From: DATEHG01 sp041691295
GTDB taxonomy: Bacteria > Gemmatimonadota > Gemmatimonadetes > Gemmatimonadales > GWC2-71-9
Assembly: GCA_041691295.1 (NCBI GenBank)
Contig: JBEPVA010000092.1
Location: forward strand, 1 to 14,536
Reading direction: 5' to 3'
Length of the DNA: 14,536 nt
Under the pieces are notes generated by a model, which was given only the letters and a program-made list of their open reading frames with translations, did not search any database and was not told the DNA's origin. Both the position numbers and the translations under genes were made by a program. Each line of letters opens with the position of its first letter. Positions within the stretch are counted from its first letter, which is position 1. Below are positions 7,516-13,909 of the stretch, piece after piece.

Positions 7516-8598
7516 TTACCCTCTTCGAACAGCTTCAGCTTCGAGTAGTCCGCGCACGTACGCTGCCCGCCGGACCGCCAGTTCAGGATCATCCACCGGC
7601 GCCCCCTCGGCGACCGCGAGGTGGGTGGGCTGGGTGAAGATCAGCATCTTGTTCAAGGCGTACAGGCTCAGATCCTTGATCAGGCCGAGTCCCACGCCAA
7701 GCCGCACACCGGAGAGGAGGTTCATCGTCTCCTCGAAGGTCAGAGTCCGGGCATACCGCAACAGGCCATACGCCCGCCAGACTTTGTCCTCGATGATCGC
7801 CGGCACACTGCGCCGAAGGACCAGTCGAGCTTCTTCTTCATACTCGATCACCTGGCGAACCATCTTGCCCAGGTGGTCCAGCAGATCGGGCTCCGATTGC
7901 CCGAGCGTAGTTTGATTGGAGAGCTGGAAGAAATTTCCGACGACTTCGCTGCCTTCACCATACAATCCGCGGTGGGTCAGACCCACCTGCCCCAGACTCT
8001 GCAGTACTTTCGAGATTTCCTTGGTTAACACCAAGCCCGGCAAGTGGATAAGCACCGAGGCCCTGAGCCCCGTACCCACGTTGGTCGGACAAGAAGTAAG
8101 GTAACCAAACTCGGGGTGAAATGCGAAGGCAAGCCGTTGTCCCAGCTCAACGTCCAGCCCTTCGACGGCCCCCGCTGCACCGGCCAGATCGAGCCCCGAA
8201 TGGAGCCCCTGGAGCCGGAGGTGGTCCTCCTCATTAACCATGATGCTCAACCGGTCCCTGACGAACAGGGCGGCACCTGCCCGCACACCCGCGGTCCCGT
8301 CCAGCCCAGCCAATTCCTTGCTGACCAGGTGCCGTTCGTGCAGCAGGGTGCGGTCTTCCAGCTCCAGCTGATCCAGCCGGAACAGTGCCGGCCGGTGCAG
8401 GCATACCGTTTCGGCCGCCGCGGCAGCCACCTGGCTCAGGATGTCGAGCCGCTCTCTGGCGGTGTTCCGGGTGGTGAAGATCCGTCCTGACAGATTGCGG
8501 GCCAGCCGCACTCTGGTGGAGAGCACCAGGTGGCTTTGAGGTCCGCTGGCATCGAGCCAGCCCATCCCCCCGTCTGCGACCAGTGATAGATCGATCAT
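7516..8598 (-). CDS. mcsB: McsB, protein arginine kinase
   Basis: A 360-residue member of the phosphagen-kinase fold that phosphorylates arginine side chains of proteins. In Bacillus the phospho-arginine mark sends proteins to ClpC-ClpP. Catalytic motifs are intact: STRVRLARNL (27-36, nucleotide-binding arginines), NEEDH (122-126, catalytic acidic residues), CPTNVGTGLRAS (170-181, conserved Cys170 and arginine), and GEGSE (214-218). A C-terminal helical domain ends at LLEAEAVRRG. The C-terminal RDxxRA element that I recall as the phospho-arginine allosteric site in Firmicutes McsB appears here as ELAVRRA (339-345), which lacks the leading Arg-Asp. The ATG start sits in an ATGA overlap with the mcsA stop; the TAA is 4 nt before clpC. 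Function is supported by both neighbours, mcsA and clpC. Confidence 0.95.
   Translation of the reverse strand: MIDLSLVADGGMGWLDASGPQSHLVLSTRVRLARNLSGRIFTTRNTARERLDILSQVAAAAAETVCLHRPALFRLDQLELEDRTLLHERHLVSKELAGLDGTAGVRAGAALFVRDRLSIMVNEEDHLRLQGLHSGLDLAGAAGAVEGLDVELGQRLAFAFHPEFGYLTSCPTNVGTGLRASVLIHLPGLVLTKEISKVLQSLGQVGLTHRGLYGEGSEVVGNFFQLSNQTTLGQSEPDLLDHLGKMVRQVIEYEEEARLVLRRSVPAIIEDKVWRAYGLLRYARTLTFEETMNLLSGVRLGVGLGLIKDLSLYALNKMLIFTQPTHLAVAEGAPVDDPELAVRRAAYVRGLLEAEAVRRG
7519..7524 (-). promoter_or_regulatory. Ribosome binding site deciding the clpC start
   Basis: AGAGGG lies 7 nt before the clpC ATG at 7511, inside the last codons of mcsB. It supports that start rather than the in-frame upstream one at 7592 and couples clpC translation to mcsB. 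Confidence 0.75.
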
Positions 8599-9110
8599 TC
8601 CAGCCCCTTGAGCCGATCTCTCAGTTCCGCGGCCAGTTCGAAGTTCTCGGCCTCGATGGCCAGCTTGAGCTGTGACCGCAGGTCCGATGCGGTCGGACCC
8701 TCACGCGGCGCCCCGGGCACGGCGCCCACCCCAGCCGTGATCGGGACGGGCCGCCGCCCCGTATGACGGCTGGACCCATGGAGCCGGCGGACCAGATCAC
8801 GCAGCGGCCGCTCGAACGCCAGCCAGCATTCGGCACAGCCCAGACGGCCGGTCTGCTTGAAATCGGCGATGGTGGCCCCGCAATTGGTGCAACTCTCATC
8901 ACCGTTGGGAAGCACCCCGCTGGCGGCAAGATCGGCCGGGCCCATGCTGGCCAGGAAGCTGCCGATCGGGGTCTTGCCCACGCCCGCAGCCGTCTCAACC
9001 CCCTTCTCGGCGGCGCACCGTTCGCACAGGTGCAGGTGCACCACCTGCTCGTTGGCGATCTGGGTCAGCTGGACCACGGCCTCCCGCTCACCGCACTGGG
9101 TGCATTTCAC
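8595..9110 (-). CDS. mcsA: McsA, zinc-binding activator/adaptor of McsB with UVR motif
   Basis: A 171-residue protein with four CxxC pairs: C3/C6, C29/C32, C74/C77 and C92/C95, which should form two zinc fingers as in Firmicutes McsA. The stretch LHGSSRHTGRRP (110-121) resembles the family's LHG...H.G..P element. After a Pro/Gly-rich linker a UVR motif lies at about 143-170 (LRSQLKLAIEAENFELAAEL). McsA activates the McsB kinase and can act as a ClpC adaptor in Bacillus. The start is GTG at 9108-9110 with GAGG 7 nt upstream, overlapping the lolD stop by 4 nt; the stop overlaps the mcsB ATG by 4 nt. CtsR, the repressor that heads this operon in Firmicutes, is absent; lolD takes its place. Confidence 0.92.
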   Translation of the reverse strand: MKCTQCGEREAVVQLTQIANEQVVHLHLCERCAAEKGVETAAGVGKTPIGSFLASMGPADLAASGVLPNGDESCTNCGATIADFKQTGRLGCAECWLAFERPLRDLVRRLHGSSRHTGRRPVPITAGVGAVPGAPREGPTASDLRSQLKLAIEAENFELAAELRDRLKGLE

Positions 9111-9808
9111 GGCATGTCCTCTGGGCCTGCCAGTGCCGTGAGCCGCCCGGCCTCCATGGCCAGGATACGGTCCGCCCGGGCAGCCAGCGCGCGATTGTGG
9201 GTGACGGCCACGACCGCGGTATTGAAGGTGGCGGCCAGCTGGCCGAACAGCTGGTGCAGCCTCTCGCCGTTGGCGTTGTCGAGATTGCCGGAGGGCTCGT
9301 CGGCCAGCATGACGACCGGGTTGTGGATCAGCGCCCGGGCCACCGCCACCCGCTGCTGTTCCCCGCCGGACAGCCGGGCCGGACGATGGGTCAGACGCTC
9401 CCCCAGGCCGACGTTCTCCAGCAGCCGGGAGGCCCGGCTCCTGGCCTCAGCGTCGGCAACTCCGGCGATCTTGAGCGGCAGCATCACATTTTCCAGGGCG
9501 GTGAACTCACGGAGCAGATGATGAAACTGGAATACGAAGCCGAGTTTCCGGTTGCGCATGACGGCCAGTGATTCGGCGTCGGCATCGGCGTAGGACACGC
9601 CGTCGAGCAGCACCCTGCCCGAGGTTGGCGGATCAAGCGCGCCGAGCAGGTGGAGCAAGGTGCTCTTGCCGGCGCCGCTGGCGCCCACGATGGCGACGAA
9701 CTCACCCCTGGCGACCACCAGGTCGAGCCCGCTCAGGATTTCGAGCGGCTGGCCGTCGCCGCCTTCATACACCTTGGTCAGGCCGACCGCTTCCAGGGCC
9801 GCGGTCAT
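9107..9808 (-). CDS. lolD: LolD-type ABC ATPase (lipoprotein release from the inner membrane)
   Basis: A 233-residue ABC ATP-binding subunit of the MacB/LolD family. Walker A is GASGAGKST (42-50), the Q-loop is FVFQFHHLL with Q94, the signature is LSGGEQQRVAVARAL (146-160), Walker B is VVMLADEPSG (165-174), and the switch His is H204 in VTHN. FQFHHLLREFTALENVMLP closely follows the LolD pattern. With the adjacent permease it should extract outer-membrane lipoproteins and pass them to a LolA-type carrier, using cytoplasmic ATP. I chose the ATG at 9806-9808, which starts the conserved domain and forms an ATGA overlap with the permease stop; an open frame further upstream (to 9979) encodes Arg-rich sequence unlike the family. 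A macrolide-type or FtsE-like exporter is the alternative but fits the neighbour less well. Confidence 0.92.
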   Translation of the reverse strand: MTAALEAVGLTKVYEGGDGQPLEILSGLDLVVARGEFVAIVGASGAGKSTLLHLLGALDPPTSGRVLLDGVSYADADAESLAVMRNRKLGFVFQFHHLLREFTALENVMLPLKIAGVADAEARSRASRLLENVGLGERLTHRPARLSGGEQQRVAVARALIHNPVVMLADEPSGNLDNANGERLHQLFGQLAATFNTAVVAVTHNRALAARADRILAMEAGRLTALAGPEDMP

Positions 9809-11106
9809 TCGTGGCGGATCGCTTCGACCGGGGTCAGTCTGGTTGCGGACCGCGAAGGATGCAGCGTAGCGACGATGGCAAGGAGCAGGCTGGCCGCGAC
9901 CACGATGACCACATCGCGTACTTCGGTATGTACCGGCAGATGATCGATGAAATACACCGCCGGATCGATCCGGATCCATTTGCCCCGGTCAACTCCGAAT
10001 GAAATCGCCAGGCCACAGCCGAGACCGATGGCCACTCCCACCGCCCCGATGATCGCGCCCTGAATCAGAAAAATGCGGCCGACCGCGCCGGGTGTGAGGC
10101 CCATGGCCTGCAGGATGCCGATCTCCCTGGTCTTGTCGGCCACTACCATGGTCAGGGTGCCGACAATATTGAACGCTGCCACGATCATGATGAAGAAGAT
10201 CACCAGTCCCATGGCCAGTTTTTCGAGCTGCAGGGCGCTGAACAGCGTGGCATTCTGGGTCTGCCAGTCGAGCGTCCGGTAGGGATAGCCCAGCCGGTCC
10301 TCGAGCCTGCGACCGACGGCAGGAGCCTTCCAGGGATCACGGACCCGCACCGCCAGCCCCGATACCGCATTGTCGAGTCCGGCGAATTTCTGGGCCATCT
10401 CGCGGCGGATCACGACGAATTCATTGTCGTACTGATACATCCCGGTGTCGAACAGGCCCGTCACTTCGAAATGGTAAAATTGGGGCACCGCAACACCGAG
10501 CGCCGGATTGACCTTGGTATCGGTGTACGAGGCCAGAGAAACGACATCGCCGGGAAACACCGACAACCTTGCGGCCAGGCGCCGGCCCAGGATAATGCCG
10601 CCATCAACATCCGGCTGAGTGGTCTTGAAGGTAAGATCACCCTTGATGATGCTCTGCGGCAGGGAGGTGACCGACATCGAGCCGGTGTCGGTTTCGAAGC
10701 CCAGGATGTGTACCCCATCCGAGAAGTCGTGCCCCGCCGAGATTCCGCCTCCGGTCAGCACCTCCGGCGCCACCGCGACCACATCCGAGTCCTGCTTGAC
10801 CTCGGCCATGACGTGAGCCCAGTCGTCCAGCCGGAGTCCAGCACCGAAGGTCAGCACCCGCAGATGCGGATTGGCGACCAGGATTCGTTCGCGCAGGTCG
10901 TTGCGCAGGCCGTTCATCACGCCCAGCACCACGATGAGCGCCATGGTGCCGACCGCGACCCCACCAACCGAAATCAGGGTGTTGAGGGAGAGCTGGCGCG
11001 AGGCTTCGCGGCCCTGGAGATAGCGTACCGCGATCTGGCGCTCGAGCGCGGAGGGCCATCGCAGCAGACTCCAGAGACTCGCCCCCCTGCCCCCCTGCCC
11101 GGCCAT
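9805..11106 (-). CDS. lolC: LolC/LolE-family permease (FtsX-like)
   Basis: A 433-residue inner-membrane subunit of a lipoprotein-releasing ABC transporter. The start of the domain is LERQIAVRYL (21-30), typical of LolC/E. Four predicted membrane segments lie at about 42-66, 297-323, 343-371 and 398-416, with a large periplasmic domain between the first two. The FtsX-like core includes MVVADKTREIGILQAMG (320-336), the coupling region for the ATPase, and the C-terminus RLTPVEAIRHE is family-like. Only one LolC/E gene is present here, so it may act as a homodimer (LolF-type) unless a partner is encoded elsewhere. The ATG overlaps the lysS TGA by 1 nt (TGATG). The first 20 codons contain a (C6TG)2 repeat on the plus strand and are not conserved-looking, so the true start might be slightly downstream. 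Confidence 0.92.
   Translation of the reverse strand: MAGQGGRGASLWSLLRWPSALERQIAVRYLQGREASRQLSLNTLISVGGVAVGTMALIVVLGVMNGLRNDLRERILVANPHLRVLTFGAGLRLDDWAHVMAEVKQDSDVVAVAPEVLTGGGISAGHDFSDGVHILGFETDTGSMSVTSLPQSIIKGDLTFKTTQPDVDGGIILGRRLAARLSVFPGDVVSLASYTDTKVNPALGVAVPQFYHFEVTGLFDTGMYQYDNEFVVIRREMAQKFAGLDNAVSGLAVRVRDPWKAPAVGRRLEDRLGYPYRTLDWQTQNATLFSALQLEKLAMGLVIFFIMIVAAFNIVGTLTMVVADKTREIGILQAMGLTPGAVGRIFLIQGAIIGAVGVAIGLGCGLAISFGVDRGKWIRIDPAVYFIDHLPVHTEVRDVVIVVAASLLLAIVATLHPSRSATRLTPVEAIRHE
11082..11097 (+). repeat. Two tandem copies of CCCCCCTG in the 5' end of lolC
   Basis: CCCCCCTG occurs back to back and is followed by CCCGG, covering about codons 4-8 of the permease gene (reads CAGGGGGG on the coding strand). 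Gain or loss of one 8-nt unit, or of a C in a run, would shift the frame. Confidence 0.7.
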
Positions 11107-12665
11107 CAGCCTTCCGGCCGCATGGCGGGAAAGAGGATCACATCCCGGATCGAGGGCTGATCGGCCACCAGCATCAGCAGGCGATCGATGCCGAGTCCGA
11201 GTCCGCCGGTGGGCGGCATGCCGTACTCGAGCGCCCGGATGTAATCGGCGTCGTGCTGCTGGGCCTCCTCATCGCCGGCCGCACGCTGGCGCCCCTGGTC
11301 CTCGAATCGGCTGCGCTGGTCATCGGGGTCGTTCAGTTCGCTGAAGGCATTGGCCAGTTCGCGGCCCAGCACGAACAGTTCGAACCGCTCGGTCAGCCAG
11401 GGATCATCCCGATGCTCCTTGGCCAGCGGTGACAGCGGCTTGGGATAATCAATCACGAACGTCGGCTGGACCAGCCTGGGCTCGACAAAGGTCTTGAACA
11501 CTTCGTCGAGCAGTTTTCCGCCCGACAGCAGTGCGACCGAATCCCGCTCAGCCCCCGAACCCATCAGGCGGGCCCGGAGCTCCGGGTCCGTTGAGGTCTT
11601 CAGGTCGACGCCGGCCCAACGCTGAATGGCCTCGAGAAAGCGGACCCGGGGCCACGGCGGGGTGAAGTCCAGGGCCTGTTGCTGCCTCGTGACCGTCAGG
11701 CTCCCGGTGCATTCCCGGAACACGCCAGAGACCAGCGACTCGGTCAACTCCATCATCTCATTGTAGTCGCCGTAGGCCTGGTAACACTCCAGCATGGTGA
11801 ATTCAGGATTGTGGGTCCGGTCCATTCCCTCGTTGCGGAAATCATGGCCGATCTCGTAGACCCGCTCGAAGCCGCCGACGATCAGCCGCTTGAGATAGAG
11901 CTCATCGGCAATCCGCAGGTAGAGCTTCATATCCAGGGCATTGTGATGAGTCGAGAACGGTCGGGCCGCCGCACCGCCATACAGCGGCTGGAGCACCGGG
12001 GTCTCGACCTCGAGAAAACCGCGACCGTCGAGAAAGGCGCGGATGAAACGGGTGACCCTGGCCCGGAGATGAAAGATGGCCCGTACGTCGGCATGCACCG
12101 CCAGGTCGGCGTAGCGCTGGCGGTAACGAACCTCCGGGTCGTGGAGGCCGCCAAACGTGACCTCACTGCCATCCTCCTGGACCTGGGTCTTGCCGCGCGG
12201 CAGCGGCCGCAGCGATTTGGCCAGCAATTCGATCGGTGGCGGAGAAACCCAGCCGTTGGGGTCTCCGGGCGGCGGTTCCAACTCGGCCCGCACCGTGACT
12301 TCTCCGGCACGGGTCCGCATCAGGCGGCCGCGGACCCCGATGTGGTCATCGAGGTCGAGCAATTCAACCAGCTTCCAGAGTTCCTCGCCGATCACATCGC
12401 GCCGGAGATAGACCTGGATCTTGCCGAATCCGTCCTCGATGTGGCCGAAGACCACCTTGCCCTTGGGGCGCCAGGCCGAAATCCGCCCAGCCACCGCCAC
12501 CTGGGGCCCATCATCTCCCATGGTGTCGGCGTAGGCGGCGGCCGCCGCCCCTGAGCTGTGCGAGCGATCGAACCGGTAGGCGAACGGGCGGATCTTGAGC
12601 TCGGCCAGCTGGCGCAGCTTGGCCCGCCGGGCCTCCTCGACGAATGAACGCGCTTCCGTGGTCAC
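11106..12665 (-). CDS. lysS: LysS, class II lysyl-tRNA synthetase
   Basis: A 519-residue enzyme that charges tRNA-Lys in the cytoplasm. The N-terminal OB-fold anticodon-binding domain spans about 55-130. The class II core has motif 1 (FLEVETPVLQPLYGGAAARP, 217-236), motif 2 (FRNEGMDRTHNPEFTMLECY, 276-295) and motif 3 (GLGLGIDRLLMLV, 488-500). THHNALD and LYLKRLIVGGFERVYEIG are lysine-enzyme hallmarks. Compared with E. coli LysS there is an insertion of about 14 residues (157-170) between KSLRPLP and GGLHDPEVRYRQRY, a trait I associate with FCB-group enzymes. H274 sits where many bacterial enzymes have Arg in EIGR.FRNEG. The start is GTG at 12663-12665, overlapping the prfB stop by 4 nt. Confidence 0.96.
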   Translation of the reverse strand: MTTEARSFVEEARRAKLRQLAELKIRPFAYRFDRSHSSGAAAAAYADTMGDDGPQVAVAGRISAWRPKGKVVFGHIEDGFGKIQVYLRRDVIGEELWKLVELLDLDDHIGVRGRLMRTRAGEVTVRAELEPPPGDPNGWVSPPPIELLAKSLRPLPRGKTQVQEDGSEVTFGGLHDPEVRYRQRYADLAVHADVRAIFHLRARVTRFIRAFLDGRGFLEVETPVLQPLYGGAAARPFSTHHNALDMKLYLRIADELYLKRLIVGGFERVYEIGHDFRNEGMDRTHNPEFTMLECYQAYGDYNEMMELTESLVSGVFRECTGSLTVTRQQQALDFTPPWPRVRFLEAIQRWAGVDLKTSTDPELRARLMGSGAERDSVALLSGGKLLDEVFKTFVEPRLVQPTFVIDYPKPLSPLAKEHRDDPWLTERFELFVLGRELANAFSELNDPDDQRSRFEDQGRQRAAGDEEAQQHDADYIRALEYGMPPTGGLGLGIDRLLMLVADQPSIRDVILFPAMRPEG

Positions 12666-13766
12666 TTCGCCTTGCCCCCGAACCGCTTCAGGTACGCCTG
12701 GATGAACTCGTCCAGCTTCCCATCCATCACTCCCTGCACGTCCGTCAGCTTGAGCTCGGTGCGGTGGTCGTTGACCATGGTGTAGGGCTGGAAGACGTAG
12801 GACCGGATCTGGTTGCCCCAGGAGTTGTCCGTCTTGGTGGCCTCGATCAGCGCGTGAGCCGCTTCCTGTTCCTCCAGCTTTTTCTGGTAGATAGCGGCCC
12901 GCAGCATCTTCATGGCGGTCGCCTTGTTCTTTCCCTGGCTGCGCTCCTGCTGGCAGGCCACCACGAGTCCGGTCGGAATGTGGGTGAGCCGGACGGCAGA
13001 TGAGGTCTTGTTGACATGCTGGCCGCCGGCTCCCGATGCCCTGTAGACGTCCATCTTGATGTCTTCGTCGCGGAGATCGACCTCGATGGTGTCGTCGATG
13101 TCGGGGTAGATGAACACCGAAGCGAACGAGGTATGCCGCCGGGACTGTGAATCGAACGGCGAGATCCGCACCAGTCGGTGGACGCCCTTTTCCGCCTTCA
13201 GGAAGCCGTAGGCATACTCACCCTTGATCTCGATCGTCGCCGACTTGATCCCCGCCTCTTCCCCCGGCATCAGGTCGAGGATGCTGACGGCGTACCCCCG
13301 CCGCTCGGCCCAGCGGTGATACATCCGCATCAGCATTTCGGCCCAGTCCTGCGACTCGGTGCCACCGGCGCCCGGATGGATCGTGAGGATGGCACCTCGG
13401 ACATCGTCCGTGCCCTGCAGCATGGCCTGCAATTCGAACTTGCCCAGGGCCGCTTCGACGGAATCGGCCTCGGTGGCCAGTTCGGCGGTCATCGCTGGAT
13501 CCGGCTCCACTTCGAGCATCTCGGCCAGGCCGCGGGCCTCTTCGATGCGGCCATTGATCTCCTGGAATGGCGTCAGCCAGCCCTTGAGTGTCTTGACCTC
13601 CTGAACCACCGTGCGGGCCCGTTCCTGGTTGGACCAGAAGCCGGCGTCCGCCTGCAGCTGTTCGAGTTCCTTCAACCGGGCGCTCTTGGCGGCCAGGTCA
13701 AAGAAAGTCTCGGAGTTCAGAGATCCGGCGGTCCAGCAGCTGCAGGTGGTCAGTCAGGTCGGACAT
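12662..13766 (-). CDS. prfB: Peptide chain release factor 2 with programmed +1 frameshift
   Basis: RF2 recognises UAA/UGA stop codons and releases the peptide. The gene is in two frames: 13766-13701 encodes MSDLTDHLQLLDRRISELRD plus FL, then reaches CTT TGA C; a +1 shift continues at GAC (13699) to the TGA at 12662-12664, giving 367 residues, close to E. coli RF2 (365). The SPF tripeptide for stop-codon reading appears in RISPFDSQSRRHTSF, and the catalytic GGQ in GAGGQHVNKTSSAVRL. The acidic helical domain 1 is N-terminal. The ATG at 13764-13766 has AGGA 7 nt upstream. The in-frame UGA makes expression self-limiting: abundant RF2 terminates there, scarce RF2 allows the shift. The gene overlaps lysS by 4 nt and probably begins the operon. 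Confidence 0.97.
13697..13703 (-). promoter_or_regulatory. prfB +1 programmed frameshift site CTTTGAC
   Basis: The coding strand reads CTCCGAGACTTTCTTTGAC. CTT TGA C is the canonical RF2 shift site, where the peptidyl-tRNA slips from CTT to TTT. The Shine-Dalgarno-like stimulator, AGGGGG in E. coli, is CGAGAC at the aligned position, which keeps only GAG. Confidence 0.95.
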
Positions 13767-13797
13767 AGAGTGTTCCTGGAAGTGGTCGTTGAGTGTC

Positions 13798-13830
13798 CAA
13801 ATATAGACGAGAAGCCCGACATCGGAGCAA
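13798..13830 (-). promoter_or_regulatory. Candidate promoter for the prfB-lysS-lol-mcs-clpC operon
   Basis: TATATTTG at 13805-13798 fits the Bacteroidetes -7 pattern TAnnTTTG, and its first six bases also fit a sigma-70 -10 box in five of six positions. TTGCTC at 13830-13825 could be the upstream element, with 19 nt to the -10 hexamer, longer than the sigma-70 optimum but close to the Bacteroidetes spacing. This would give a leader of roughly 25-30 nt containing the AGGA ribosome site at 13774-13777. This is inferred from pattern and position only. Confidence 0.4.
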
Positions 13831-13841
13831 CGTGAATGACC

Positions 13842-13893
13842 AACGGCGAAAGGGGAACAGGAGATCAGTTGCTCCCATTCCCCTTTCACCGTT
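13842..13893 (-). terminator. Long inverted repeat between the proline-rich gene and prfB
   Basis: AACGGCGAAAGGGGAA (13842-13857) pairs with TTCCCCTTTCACCGTT (13878-13893) with only one non-Watson-Crick pair, a G-U on the transcribed strand. The inner 20 nt can add GGAG/CTCC and two wobbles, for about 22 pairs around an 8-nt loop. It begins 17 nt after the TGA of the upstream gene, so it probably ends that transcript or protects its 3' end. Neither strand has a clear U-tract after it, so a classical intrinsic terminator is uncertain; a palindromic repeat unit is an alternative. Confidence 0.55.
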
Positions 13894-13909
13894 CGACACT
13901 CACTGGCGG

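Noticed and set aside
7512..7592. Longer ClpC with 27 extra N-terminal residues
   Set aside because: The extra residues overlap mcsB, are unlike Clp-N, and a good AGAGGG site points to the ATG at 7511.
9809..9979. Longer LolD start at 9979
   Set aside because: The added Arg-rich residues overlap the permease gene out of frame and are not part of the ABC domain; the ATGA junction at 9805-9808 is the normal arrangement.
11679..12554. 291-codon plus-strand frame opposite lysS
   Set aside because: It is a shadow of the LysS core; all three class II motifs are on the minus strand.
13698..13766. prfB read as a frameshifted pseudogene
   Set aside because: The break is exactly the programmed CTTTGAC site at the conserved position of RF2, so it is a functional recoding site.
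13791..13901. GAGTGTC (13791-13797) and GACACTC (13895-13901) as a CIRCE-like or operator inverted repeat
   Set aside because: Only 7 bases match at about 100 bp spacing, and they do not fit CIRCE (TTAGCACTC-N9-GAGTGCTAA); chance is enough.
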